This document shows positions 35,072 through 43,486 of a stretch of DNA of 64,000 nt, in pieces. The stretch is from Oceanihabitans sp. 2_MG-2023 (GTDB lineage: Bacteria; Bacteroidota; Bacteroidia; Flavobacteriales; Flavobacteriaceae). Below the pieces are notes generated by a model, which was not told the DNA's origin, did not search any database, and saw nothing but the letters and a program-made list of their open reading frames with translations. The stretch lies in NCBI RefSeq assembly GCF_030547245.1, contig NZ_JAUOQT010000002.1, positions 1 through 64,000 of the forward strand, in the 5' to 3' direction. Within the stretch, counting starts at the first letter, position 1; every line of letters begins with the position of its first letter. Position numbers and translations under genes: made by a program.

Positions 35072-37063
35072 ATGAAGACATTTAAAGAGCAAATACTAGA
35101 AGGTATACCAGATATTTTACCAGAAACTAAAGTATACGAAATAGAAATAAATCACGCACCTAATCGAAAAGCTATTTTAACTGCTGAAGAAAAAAAACTA
35201 GCACTCCGTAATGCTCTACGTTATTTTAATAAAAAACAACATGCAGAATTACTTCCAGAATTTAAAAACGAATTAGAAACCTACGGAAGAATTTACATGT
35301 ATCGTCTGCGTCCAGATTATAAAATGTACGCCAGACCAATAGACGAATATCCAGCAAAATCGAAACAAGCAGCCGCAATCATGCTTATGATTCAAAATAA
35401 CCTGGACTATGCAGTTGCACAACATCCCCACGAATTAATTACCTATGGTGGTAATGGTGGCGTTTTTTCTAATTGGGCACAATACAGACTTACCATGAAG
35501 TATTTGGCCGAAATGAATAACGAACAAACACTAGTAATGTACTCTGGGCATCCAATGGGATTATTTCCTAGTCATAAAAACGCACCACGTGTTGTAGTTA
35601 CTAATGGTATGATGATTCCTAATTACTCAAAACCAGACGACTGGGAAAAATTCAATGCACTTGGTATAACACAATACGGACAAATGACTGCGGGAAGTTT
35701 CATGTACATTGGACCACAAGGAATTGTACATGGCACTACAATAACCGTTTTAAATGCGTTTAGAAAAATAAAAAAAGAACCACAAGGAAACCTTTTTGTA
35801 ACCTCTGGTTTAGGTGGTATGTCTGGCGCACAACCAAAAGCAGGAAACATTGCAGGTTGTATTACTGTTTGCGCAGAAGTAAATCCGAAAATCACACAAG
35901 TACGTTTAGATCAAGGTTGGATAGACGAAAAAATCACAGATTTAAACGAGTTAGTAGTAAGAATTAATAAAGCTAAAACAGAAAAAGAAACTATTTCTAT
36001 AGCATATCTAGGAAACATAGTAGATGTTTGGGAGAAATTAGACGAAGCAAATATTCATATAGATATAGGAAGCGATCAGACCTCTCTTCATAATCCTTGG
36101 GCTGGAGGGTATTATCCAGTAGACATCTCATTCGAAAAAGCAAATGAGATGATGGCAAATAACCCAAAGCTTTTTAAAGAAAAAATTCAAGAAACATTAC
36201 GTCGTCATGCCTTAGCGATAAACAAACACACCGCAAAAGGAACTTATTTCTTTGATTATGGAAATGCTTTTTTATTAGAAGCTTCTCGTGCTGGAGCAGA
36301 TGTAATGGCCCAAAACCCAACAATTGGGCGTGAATTTAAATACCCAAGTTATGTTCAAGATATTATGGGGCCAATGTGCTTCGATTATGGTTTCGGTCCA
36401 TTTCGTTGGGTTTGCACCTCAGGAAAGCCAGAAGACTTAGCGAAAACAGACACTATTGCATGTGACGTTTTAGAAGAGATCATGAGAAATTCTCCTGAAG
36501 AAATTCAGCAACAAATGCAAGATAATATTACATGGATTAAAGGAGCCCAAGAAAACAAATTGGTAGTTGGCTCACAAGCAAGAATACTGTATGCAGATGC
36601 CGAAGGACGTATGAAAATTGCACAAGCATTTAATGAAGCTATTGCAAAAAAAGAAATAGGATATGTTGTTTTAGGAAGAGATCATCATGATGTATCAGGA
36701 ACAGACTCTCCATATAGAGAAACAAGTAATATTTATGATGGCTCTCGCTTTACAGCAGATATGGCGATACAAAATGTAATTGGTGACAGCTTTAGAGGTG
36801 CCACTTGGGTTAGTATACACAATGGTGGTGGCGTTGGTTGGGGAGAAGTTATAAATGGTGGATTTGGTATGGTTCTTGATGGTACTATAGAAGCATCTAA
36901 ACGATTAAAAACCATGCTCTTCTGGGACGTAAACAACGGGATTTCAAGACGAAGTTGGGCACGAAATTCGGGGGCAGAGTTTGCTATTAAACGTGCCATG
37001 GAAATAGAACCTAATTTAAAAGTAACACTTCCAAATCACGTAGATGATGCTTTATTGAATTAG
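35072..37063 (+). CDS. hutU: Urocanate hydratase (long form)
   Basis: HutU converts urocanate to imidazolonepropionate in histidine breakdown, using tightly bound NAD. Characteristic blocks are YGGNGGVFSNWAQYRLTM near residue 125, YIGPQGIVHGTT, the GGMSGAQPKAG nucleotide loop, and MCFDYGFGPFRWVCTSGKPED, whose Cys matches the active-site Cys region. At 663 residues it is about 100 longer than the well-known proteobacterial enzyme, a form I have seen assigned in Bacteroidota. The hutH, hutI and hutG genes are not near it. It follows the DUF5522 gene closely and is followed 22 bases later by a DUF4136 gene. Confidence 0.95.
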   Translation: MKTFKEQILEGIPDILPETKVYEIEINHAPNRKAILTAEEKKLALRNALRYFNKKQHAELLPEFKNELETYGRIYMYRLRPDYKMYARPIDEYPAKSKQAAAIMLMIQNNLDYAVAQHPHELITYGGNGGVFSNWAQYRLTMKYLAEMNNEQTLVMYSGHPMGLFPSHKNAPRVVVTNGMMIPNYSKPDDWEKFNALGITQYGQMTAGSFMYIGPQGIVHGTTITVLNAFRKIKKEPQGNLFVTSGLGGMSGAQPKAGNIAGCITVCAEVNPKITQVRLDQGWIDEKITDLNELVVRINKAKTEKETISIAYLGNIVDVWEKLDEANIHIDIGSDQTSLHNPWAGGYYPVDISFEKANEMMANNPKLFKEKIQETLRRHALAINKHTAKGTYFFDYGNAFLLEASRAGADVMAQNPTIGREFKYPSYVQDIMGPMCFDYGFGPFRWVCTSGKPEDLAKTDTIACDVLEEIMRNSPEEIQQQMQDNITWIKGAQENKLVVGSQARILYADAEGRMKIAQAFNEAIAKKEIGYVVLGRDHHDVSGTDSPYRETSNIYDGSRFTADMAIQNVIGDSFRGATWVSIHNGGGVGWGEVINGGFGMVLDGTIEASKRLKTMLFWDVNNGISRRSWARNSGAEFAIKRAMEIEPNLKVTLPNHVDDALLN

Positions 37064-37085
37064 AAAAATTTAAAAAACTGCAATT

Positions 37086-37622
37086 ATGAAACATCTATTA
37101 TCCATCACATCGCTATTACTATTATTAGTAATATCCACTTCGTGTAACTCGGTTAGAGTAGCTTCCGATTACGACAGACAAGTAAATTTTAATAACTTTA
37201 AAACCTTTGCTTTCTTTAAAACAGGAATTGACAAAGCCGAAATTAATGATCTAGACAAACGTAGAATTTTAAGAGCTATAGAATCTGAACTATTAGCCAA
37301 AGGTTTTACAAAGTCTGAAAACCCAGATCTATTAGTTAGTATTTTTACAAAATCTAGAGAAAAAATAAATGTCTATAACAATAACAATTTTGGCCCTTAT
37401 GGATATGGTTGGGGATGGAGTCCTTGGTATTGGAATAACTACAATACCGTATCGAAATCTACAGAAGGCATACTTTATATAGATTTAATTGAGGCTAGTA
37501 AAAAAGAACTCGTATGGCAAGGGCAAGGCACAGGCTATTTGTCACAAAATAAAAAAGAAGAAAGAATACAAGAATTTGTTACTAAAATAATGGAGAAATA
37601 TCCGCCCGGCTTACACGAATAA
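37086..37622 (+). CDS. DUF4136 lipoprotein
   Basis: The 178-residue protein has a lipobox (STSC, Cys20) and the DUF4136 pattern: VRVASDYDRQVNFNNFKTFAFF at the start, RRILRAIESELLAKGFTKSENPDLLVSIF in the middle, an aromatic Gly-rich loop (YGYGWGWSPWYWNNY), and a closing LYIDLIEASKKELVWQGQGTGYL. The role is an envelope lipoprotein of unknown function. It is separated from hutU by 22 bases and shares the transcript, but a functional link is doubtful. Confidence 0.85.
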   Translation: MKHLLSITSLLLLLVISTSCNSVRVASDYDRQVNFNNFKTFAFFKTGIDKAEINDLDKRRILRAIESELLAKGFTKSENPDLLVSIFTKSREKINVYNNNNFGPYGYGWGWSPWYWNNYNTVSKSTEGILYIDLIEASKKELVWQGQGTGYLSQNKKEERIQEFVTKIMEKYPPGLHE

Positions 37623-37630
37623 TAAGCACA

Positions 37631-37666
37631 AAAAAACCACTCTAAATTAATAGAGTGGTTTTTTTT
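37631..37666. terminator. Bidirectional intrinsic terminator
   Basis: AAAAAACCACTCTA pairs with TAGAGTGGTTTTTT around AATTAA. It lies between the DUF4136 gene and the convergent small secreted protein gene. Confidence 0.92.
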
Positions 37667-37679
37667 ATATACAATTATA

Positions 37680-38045
37680 TTATTTTTTCTCTTTGTAAGA
37701 TTCTTTCAAAGATTTTTGATACGCTTCATACTGACTTGGAGTTAAGATTTGTCTTAATTTAGTATTTGCAGCTTCTAATAAAGTAGACTTTGCTTTTTGA
37801 ACTGTAGCAATATCATTATTCCCTTCTAAACCTTTCTCGTTATATGCTAAATCAACTAATACTTTAAATGTTTCTACCTGTTGGTCACCAGTTAACTCTA
37901 CTAATTGATGTAACTCATAAGTTTGTTTTTTAGCTATTGCTTCAGGGCGCTCTGATTCTGCTACTCTAGAATCCTGTGCTTGTGTTTGTTGCATACCAAC
38001 AAAAAATATAGCGATTAAGCTTAAAAGTGAAATGTATTTTTTCAT
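37680..38045 (-). CDS. Small secreted helical protein
   Basis: The 121-residue product has a signal peptide ending TQAQ (about 24) and a helical body with EAIAKKQTYELHQLVELTGDQQVETFKVLVDL and a C-terminal LTPSQYEAYQKSLKESYKEKK. The 'LTxxQYxxY' ending recalls small Spy-like or heavy-metal sensor type periplasmic proteins. No family assignment is secure. The gene stands alone between a terminator and the E1 gene. Confidence 0.6.
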   Translation of the reverse strand: MKKYISLLSLIAIFFVGMQQTQAQDSRVAESERPEAIAKKQTYELHQLVELTGDQQVETFKVLVDLAYNEKGLEGNNDIATVQKAKSTLLEAANTKLRQILTPSQYEAYQKSLKESYKEKK

Positions 38046-38129
38046 GTTTTATTAAGTTATTAATTTAAGAGTTCAATATACAAAATAATTTGAAAAACAG
38101 AATACATTATTTTATCCCTTTATAATTAA

Positions 38130-40181
38130 CTAATAATTAATTAGTGTATTTATCTTAGCTTTTACTTTTTCCGTAGAAGGAATCATCGTTTCTTCTAAAG
38201 TGGAATTTAAAGGTATTGCTGGCATATTTTCACTACCAATCGTCATTACTGGAGCATCTAAAAACCTAAAACATTCTTCCTGAATTTTTCCTGCTAAGGC
38301 TCTAGCAAAACTGTTATTGGAAGGCTCTTCAGTCACCACCAAACACTTTCCTGTTTTCTTTACAGATTTCATAATCGTATCTTCATCTAATGGAAATAAG
38401 GTACGTAAATCAATAATTTCAATTTGATCTCGCATTCCTAATTCTCCGGAAGCATTATATGCCCAATGCACTCCCATGCCATAAGTAACAATCGTTAAAG
38501 TTTCTACATTTTCCTGTTTCCAAATTTCTTGTAACAGCCATGCTTTTCCAAAAGGAAGTACATAATCTTCACTAGGTTCTACAGAAGTCGCAGTTAAAGT
38601 TCCCGGTACCTTAGACCAATACAGCCCTTTATGTTCTAAAATCACAACCGGATTTGGATCGTAATAAGCCGCTTTCATTAATCCTTTTAAATCGGCTCCA
38701 TTACTTGGATAGGCTATTTTTATCCCTCGAATATTAGTAATTACACTTTCTACAGAAGACGAATGATATGGTCCACCACTACCATAAGCACCAATTGGTA
38801 CACGAAGTATCATGCTTACTGGCCATTTTCCGTTAGATAAGTAGCAACTTCTACTTACTTCTGTAAATAATTGATTTAATCCAGGCCAAATATAATCGGC
38901 AAACTGTACCTCAACTATTGGTTTTAACCCAACAGCACTCATACCAACTGTAGAACCTACAATAAATGCTTCTTGAATTGGGGTGTTAAAAACCCTATCA
39001 TCACCAAATTTTTGAGCTAATGTAGCTGCTTCTCTAAAAACGCCACCAAGTCTTCCTCCAACATCTTGTCCGTAAAGCAAGCATTCTTTGTGTTTTCGCA
39101 TCAGTTCTTCTACAGCAAATAATGCACAATCAACCATCACCACTTTATCTGCCCCTTTTGGTGATCTCACCCCTTTTTCTTCAGTTATTGGTGTAGGCAC
39201 AAAATCGTTGGTAAATAAATCTTCTGGCTTTGGATCCTCTGCTTGTAATGCTTTTTTAAAGTCTGCTTCTACTTTCGCTTTCGCGGAATTTTCTATTACT
39301 TCAATCTCACTATCTGTAAAACCATTAGCTAGTAATTGTTGTTTTATAACTGGATATGGATCTCGAGAACGGGCTTCATCTAAATCATCACGATACCACT
39401 CCATTCTAACACCAGATGTGTGGTGATTTAATAAAGGGACTTTAGCATGTACCAAAAACGGTCTACGTTCTGTTCGAATGGTATGTATTACTTTTTCTAC
39501 AGCTTCATAGCTTTCTATAAAGTTAGCTCCATCAATGGAAATCGCTTCTAATCCATGAAAACCTTTTGCATACTCAAATGCATTTTGTGCTCTCGTCTCC
39601 GCTGCATTTGCAGAAATATCCCAACCATTATCTTGTACTAAATATAAAATTGGCATTTGTTTTAAAGCTGCCATTTGAAACGCTTCTGCTATTTCCCCTT
39701 CGGTTACAGAAGCATCCCCTAAAGAACACACGACAAACGGTAAGTCTTTAAGTGTTTTATCATCCAAACCTTGTAATTCTTTGTACTGCATTCCCATGGC
39801 AACTCCAGTAGCAGGAATGGTTTGCATTCCTGTAGCTGAAGATTGATGTGGTATTTTAGGTTTATCATCCTCTTTTAAACTTGGATGCGAATAATACGTT
39901 CTTCCTGCAGAAAACGGATCGTCTTTTTTTGCTAGCAATTGTAACATAAGATCATGAGGCTCTAGCCCAAAAGACAATAACATAGCATCATCTCTATAGT
40001 ATGGAAATGCATAATCCTGAGGCAATAATTGCATTCCTAAAGCAATCTGAATGGCTTCATGACCTCTAGAAGTGGCATGCACATATTTTGAAACTTGTTT
40101 AAAATTAGCTTCATATAATTCTGCCATTGCTTTCGCTGTACAGAGTTTTGAAAATCCTTTTTTTAGTATGTCTTTATTCAT
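38130..40181 (-). CDS. 2-oxoacid dehydrogenase E1, fused alpha and beta subunits
   Basis: This 683-residue thiamine-diphosphate enzyme decarboxylates a 2-oxoacid and passes the acyl group to E2 lipoate. The N-terminal half (1-320) is E1-alpha-like with the TPP motif GDASVTEGEIAEAFQ...QDNGWDIS. The C-terminal half (about 340-683) is E1-beta-like (LYGQDVGGRLGGVFREA, GLKPIVEVQFADYIWPG, a transketolase C-terminal domain ending in EEPSNNSFARALA). Fused E1 proteins of this kind are usual in flavobacteria for the branched-chain type. Position next to the paa cluster and a shared operator-like site suggest an aromatic substrate such as phenylpyruvate. It follows E2 by 30 bases. Confidence 0.88.
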   Translation of the reverse strand: MNKDILKKGFSKLCTAKAMAELYEANFKQVSKYVHATSRGHEAIQIALGMQLLPQDYAFPYYRDDAMLLSFGLEPHDLMLQLLAKKDDPFSAGRTYYSHPSLKEDDKPKIPHQSSATGMQTIPATGVAMGMQYKELQGLDDKTLKDLPFVVCSLGDASVTEGEIAEAFQMAALKQMPILYLVQDNGWDISANAAETRAQNAFEYAKGFHGLEAISIDGANFIESYEAVEKVIHTIRTERRPFLVHAKVPLLNHHTSGVRMEWYRDDLDEARSRDPYPVIKQQLLANGFTDSEIEVIENSAKAKVEADFKKALQAEDPKPEDLFTNDFVPTPITEEKGVRSPKGADKVVMVDCALFAVEELMRKHKECLLYGQDVGGRLGGVFREAATLAQKFGDDRVFNTPIQEAFIVGSTVGMSAVGLKPIVEVQFADYIWPGLNQLFTEVSRSCYLSNGKWPVSMILRVPIGAYGSGGPYHSSSVESVITNIRGIKIAYPSNGADLKGLMKAAYYDPNPVVILEHKGLYWSKVPGTLTATSVEPSEDYVLPFGKAWLLQEIWKQENVETLTIVTYGMGVHWAYNASGELGMRDQIEIIDLRTLFPLDEDTIMKSVKKTGKCLVVTEEPSNNSFARALAGKIQEECFRFLDAPVMTIGSENMPAIPLNSTLEETMIPSTEKVKAKINTLINY

Positions 40182-40211
40182 CTTAAGTTTTCTTAAACCT
40201 ATCCGTTTGTA

Positions 40212-41522
40212 TTATATTTCTCTATTTACATCAAATTGCTCAAAATAATCAGCTACTCTTCGCACAAAACTACCTCCTAAAAACCCATCAACAACACGAT
40301 GATCAAAAGAAAGGGATAAATACATCATACTACGAATAGCAATTTCATCTCCTTTTTCTGTGGTAATTACTTCTGGTCTTTTTTTAATGATTCCAAGTGC
40401 TAAAATGGCAACTTCCGGTTGGTTGATAATTGGAGTTCCCATGACGCTACCAAAGGTTCCTACATTTGATATAGTGAAAGTGCTTCCTTTAATATCATCT
40501 CCTGCTAATTTATTTTCTCTTGCTTTTCCAGCTAAAACATTTACATTACTAGCAATGGTTTTTAAATCTTTAGTATCCGCATTTTTCACAACAGGAACAA
40601 TTAAGTTTCCACTTGGTAAAGCGGTTGCCATCCCAATATTAATAGCTTCTTTTACAATAATATTATTTCCATCTACCGAAGCATTAATGTTTGGAAAATC
40701 TTTTACTGCTTTCGCTACTGCTTCTACAAATAATGGTGTAAACGTTAAACGCTCACCATGTTTTTCTTGAAAAGCTATTTTATTAGCGTTTCTCCAGTTT
40801 ACCATATTGGTTAAATCTGCTTCCACATAAGCAGTAACGTGCGGTGAAGTGTGTTTAGAATACACCATATGATCTGCAATCATTTGACGCATTCTATCCA
40901 TTTCGATGATTTTACCTTTTCCTTTATCAAATTCTAATTGCGGAATGCGATATGCGGTTGGATCTTTTTCTGCTATTGGCTGCGCAAATTTGTATGGTCT
41001 TCCTTCTTCAATATATTGAAATACATCACTTTTACGTAATCTACCTTCGTGACCTGTTGCAGGAATTCGTGCAAGTTCTTCAAAACTAATGTGGTGTTCT
41101 TTTGCTATTTTTATAATTAAAGGAGAAAAGAAAATGTTGGAATTAGTAACAGAAAAAGAATTTGACGCAGATATTGATGCTTGCTGAATAGATTTTGTTT
41201 TTTTGAGTGCTTTTGTTTTTTTAGTACGTGACTCTTCTGGCTTGGACGATTCCTTTATATTTTTTGAAGAATTTACTACTTCTGAAATTTCTAAAACAGC
41301 AATTACTGCTCCAACAGGAACAACATCTTTTGCTTGAAATAAAGTTTTTATCAATGAACCAGATGCTGGTGCTGGCACTTCATTATCTACTTTATCTGTA
41401 GCAACTTCCAGAATAATATCTCCTTCTTCAAAAGTATCTCCTTCAGCTATTAACCAATTGATAATGGTTCCTTCTGTAATACTTTCACCCATTTTAGGCA
41501 TTTTTAATTCAAATTTCGACAT
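40212..41522 (-). CDS. Dihydrolipoamide acyltransferase, E2 of a 2-oxoacid dehydrogenase
   Basis: The 436-residue protein has an N-terminal lipoyl domain (about 1-76) with the lipoylated Lys in EVATDKVDNEV. A Ser/Lys linker follows, then a peripheral subunit-binding domain at about 130-170 (FFSPLIIKIAKEHHISFEELARIPATGHEGRLRKSDV) and the catalytic acyltransferase domain (about 205-436) with the DHRVVDGFLGG active-site His and Asp. It pairs with the fused E1 gene behind it; E3 must be encoded elsewhere. An operator-like palindrome lies 8 bases before its start codon. Confidence 0.93.
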   Translation of the reverse strand: MSKFELKMPKMGESITEGTIINWLIAEGDTFEEGDIILEVATDKVDNEVPAPASGSLIKTLFQAKDVVPVGAVIAVLEISEVVNSSKNIKESSKPEESRTKKTKALKKTKSIQQASISASNSFSVTNSNIFFSPLIIKIAKEHHISFEELARIPATGHEGRLRKSDVFQYIEEGRPYKFAQPIAEKDPTAYRIPQLEFDKGKGKIIEMDRMRQMIADHMVYSKHTSPHVTAYVEADLTNMVNWRNANKIAFQEKHGERLTFTPLFVEAVAKAVKDFPNINASVDGNNIIVKEAINIGMATALPSGNLIVPVVKNADTKDLKTIASNVNVLAGKARENKLAGDDIKGSTFTISNVGTFGSVMGTPIINQPEVAILALGIIKKRPEVITTEKGDEIAIRSMMYLSLSFDHRVVDGFLGGSFVRRVADYFEQFDVNREI

Positions 41523-41529
41523 CTTTATT

Positions 41530-41547
41530 AACTAGCGTTTGTTAGTT
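41530..41547. promoter_or_regulatory. Third, degenerate TetR-type operator before E2
   Basis: AACTA (41530-41534) and TAGTT (41543-41547) are perfect inverted arms with 8 bases between, the same frame as the paaE operator (AACTA-8-TAGTT). The half reading TTGTTAGTT is identical to the right half of that operator. It lies 8-25 bases before the E2 ATG. Confidence 0.5.
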
Positions 41548-41576
41548 TATTCTTTCTTTAATTTTTACCGCAATTT

Positions 41577-41698
41577 GCGTTAGCGATTGCAACGGCATCC
41601 TTTTTTACGTCGGTTCGAGTGCAATTGCTTTTTAGCAATTTTGTATCGAGAACAAGTAAAAAAGATATAGTGTAAAGCGCGACCCTTGTGGTAACGCC
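41577..41698 (+). repeat. Structured intergenic repeat, family R, copy 2, interrupted
   Basis: GCGTTAGCGATTGCAACGG opens and GACCCTTGTGGTAACGCC closes the element, with CATCCTTTTTT and AAAAAAGATATAGTG inside. A family S palindrome (41611-41653) sits in the centre where other copies have a short loop. It lies between paaY and the E2 gene. Confidence 0.6.
41611..41653. repeat. Family S palindrome, copy 3, nested in family R
   Basis: GGTTCGAGTGCAATTGC is mirrored by GCAATTTTGTATCGAGAAC around TTTTTA. It interrupts the family R repeat and is in the opposite orientation to the copy at 9356. Confidence 0.55.
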
Positions 41699-41701
41699 CA
41701 A

Positions 41702-42298
41702 CTATTTCTTCATAAAATCACGAAGTGTTTTATAAACATCCTCTTGTATTTTCATATTTTCTGGCACTTCTCTTAAAGGTGCAACGGCCTTTAAACTTTC
41801 ATGACAATCTGCTGGTAATTGTTGATATAATTGGGTGCCTTTGGTTTTCCAAGCAATCATTTCATCACTAACTTGTTTAATTACTTTAGCAGGATTACCA
41901 ACGACTAAACTTCTGTTTGGAATTTTGGTTTCTGCTTTTACAAATGCCATTGCTCCAACGATGCATTCGTCTCCAATTTCGACATCATCCATAATTACGG
42001 TATTCATACCAATTAAGCAATTACGTCCTAAATTTGCTCCATGAATAATGGCTCCATGACCAACATGTGCACTTTCTTTTAACGTAATAGATTTTCCAGG
42101 AAACATATGAACGGTACAATTTTCTTGTACGTTGACACCATCTTCTAAAATAATTTGTCCCCAATCGCCACGAATGGCTGCGCCAGGACCAATGTAACAG
42201 TTTTTACCAATGATGACGTTTCCTGTAACTGCAGCCAAAGGATGTACGAAACTAGATTTGTGCACCACTGGTGTGTAACCTTTAAAAGAATAAATCAT
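41702..42298 (-). CDS. paaY: PaaY-like hexapeptide-repeat protein (gamma carbonic anhydrase fold)
   Basis: The 198-residue left-handed beta-helix protein has successive hexapeptide turns (PLAAVTGNVIIGKNCYIGPGAAIRG, VNVQENCTVHMFPG, HVGHGAIIHGANLGRNCLIGMNTVIMDDVEIGDECIVG). His residues in HMFPG, HVGHG and IIHG match the zinc ligands of gamma-class carbonic anhydrases. PaaY in other bacteria is a thioesterase that relieves dead-end CoA esters of phenylacetate breakdown. It is the last gene of the paa run and abuts paaF (1-base gap). Confidence 0.85.
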   Translation of the reverse strand: MIYSFKGYTPVVHKSSFVHPLAAVTGNVIIGKNCYIGPGAAIRGDWGQIILEDGVNVQENCTVHMFPGKSITLKESAHVGHGAIIHGANLGRNCLIGMNTVIMDDVEIGDECIVGAMAFVKAETKIPNRSLVVGNPAKVIKQVSDEMIAWKTKGTQLYQQLPADCHESLKAVAPLREVPENMKIQEDVYKTLRDFMKK

Positions 42299-42299
42299 C

Positions 42300-43052
42300 T
42301 TACTTAAACCCTTTTAATTTTTCTTTTGTAAACTCTGACAGCACTAATTTTCCACTAGTTGCCGCTCTTTCGGCTAACAACTTATCCCAATCTTCTGTTC
42401 CTTTCCAAAATACTTTTTTCATTTCGAGCATGGCTTCTGTATTGTATGTGCATAAGTGTTCTGCGGTTTGTTTTACAGCCTCGTCCAATGCTTCTGTTGT
42501 GTCGAAAACATGAGTATATAAACCTTTTTGTTTTGCGAATTCTGGCGAATAGAATGTATTCGCATCTATTGCTATTTGCGACATTGCGCTTAATCCCATT
42601 TTACGCTCAATTGCTGGTCCGACAACAAATGGTCCAATACCAATATTTAATTCACTTAACTTAATAGAAGCAAATTTTGTTGCCATACAATAATCGGTTG
42701 CAGCTGCAAGTCCAACACCACCACCAACGGTTTTCCCTTGAATACGACCGATAATAAATTTCGGACATGTACGCATCGCATTAATTACGTTTGCAAAACC
42801 AGAAAAGAATATTTTTCCTGTTGCTGCATCGTTGATGTTTATGAGTTCTTCGAAGCTAGCACCAGCACAAAAGGTTCTGTCTCCGCCACTTTTAAGAACA
42901 ACAACTTTAATAGCGTCGTTAGTTCCAGCTCCGGTAATAGTTTGCGCTAGTTTTGCAAGAACATCTCCTGGTAAAGAGTTGTGTGCAGGATGGAAAAACT
43001 CTATGTATCCTACTTCGTTTTTAATTACTAGTTTTACGTATGGTGTGTTCAT
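42300..43052 (-). CDS. paaF: Enoyl-CoA hydratase of the paa pathway (PaaF-like)
   Basis: The 250-residue crotonase-fold protein has the oxyanion-hole segments DRTFCAGASFEEL (about 53-65) and GRIQGKTVGGGVGLAAATDYCMATK, and Glu in ELNIGIGPFVV. By position after paaZ and before paaY it is taken as 2,3-dehydroadipyl-CoA hydratase. The other crotonase of the cluster (50506-51288) fits PaaG better. Sequence alone cannot fully separate PaaF from other hydratases. Its downstream neighbour paaY starts 1 base after its stop. Confidence 0.75.
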   Translation of the reverse strand: MNTPYVKLVIKNEVGYIEFFHPAHNSLPGDVLAKLAQTITGAGTNDAIKVVVLKSGGDRTFCAGASFEELININDAATGKIFFSGFANVINAMRTCPKFIIGRIQGKTVGGGVGLAAATDYCMATKFASIKLSELNIGIGPFVVGPAIERKMGLSAMSQIAIDANTFYSPEFAKQKGLYTHVFDTTEALDEAVKQTAEHLCTYNTEAMLEMKKVFWKGTEDWDKLLAERAATSGKLVLSEFTKEKLKGFK

Positions 43053-43066
43053 ATTCTTAGTATGTC

Positions 43067-43087
43067 AATGCGTACTTGTTACGCATT
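43067..43087. repeat. Palindrome on the 3' side of the first GIY-YIG gene
   Basis: AATGCGTA and TACGCATT form a perfect 8-base-pair stem around CTTGT. It is between paaF and the GIY-YIG stop codon. Confidence 0.6.
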
Positions 43088-43098
43088 CGTATTTTTTT

Positions 43099-43410
43099 TT
43101 AATTCTTATTGTACTTGGAAAGATCCCAATCTAAACTCAAATCCATCCAATCTGGATTCCTTTCTGTTATTAGATTCTTCTTCCATGCTTTTTTCCATTT
43201 CTTAATAGTCTTCTCTCTTCTAATAGCAATCCGTATATCTGAGTGCTCTTCAAAATAAACTAATTTTTTAATATTATAATGTCCAACGTGCGTTCCAAAG
43301 GTTGCTGCTTTATGTTCATGCATTCTTCGTTCCATATTATTTGTTACACCAACATAAAAGATGTGATTTCTTTCGTGTGTTAGAATGTATGTATAATATT
43401 TTTTGGACAT
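43099..43410 (-). CDS. GIY-YIG single-domain nuclease, copy 1
   Basis: The 103-residue protein is a bare GIY-YIG domain of the URI/UvrC-like family: YYTYILTHE and FYVGVTNNMERRMHEHK supply the paired Tyr and Arg region, KLVYFEE supplies the next block, and RREKTIKKWKKAWK follows. The two other copies in the window are closer to each other than to this one. It sits alone between paaZ and paaF, flanked on both sides by palindromes, and interrupts an otherwise tight operon. It could be a mobile or homing-like gene; a house-keeping DNA role is not excluded. Confidence 0.85.
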   Translation of the reverse strand: MSKKYYTYILTHERNHIFYVGVTNNMERRMHEHKAATFGTHVGHYNIKKLVYFEEHSDIRIAIRREKTIKKWKKAWKKNLITERNPDWMDLSLDWDLSKYNKN

Positions 43411-43461
43411 TTAGTTGTTATATATGCCACTGCATTAAAGTTTTCCGTTAACATTAATGCG

Positions 43462-43482
43462 ACTGCGTAACAGGTGCGCAGT
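43462..43482. repeat. Palindrome on the 5' side of the first GIY-YIG gene
   Basis: ACTGCG and CGCAGT pair around TAACAGGTG, next to TTAATGCG. It is related in sequence to the palindrome at 43067 (TGCGTAAC), but imperfect. Confidence 0.45.
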
Positions 43483-43486
43483 GACT

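Noticed and set aside
38130-40181. E1 gene considered as two genes joined by sequencing error
   Set aside because: Fused alpha/beta E1 proteins are well known in flavobacteria, and the linker is in frame with normal composition.
41577-41698. GGTTCGAGT considered as a tRNA T-loop
   Set aside because: There is no acceptor stem, anticodon arm or D arm around it; it is part of a family S palindrome.
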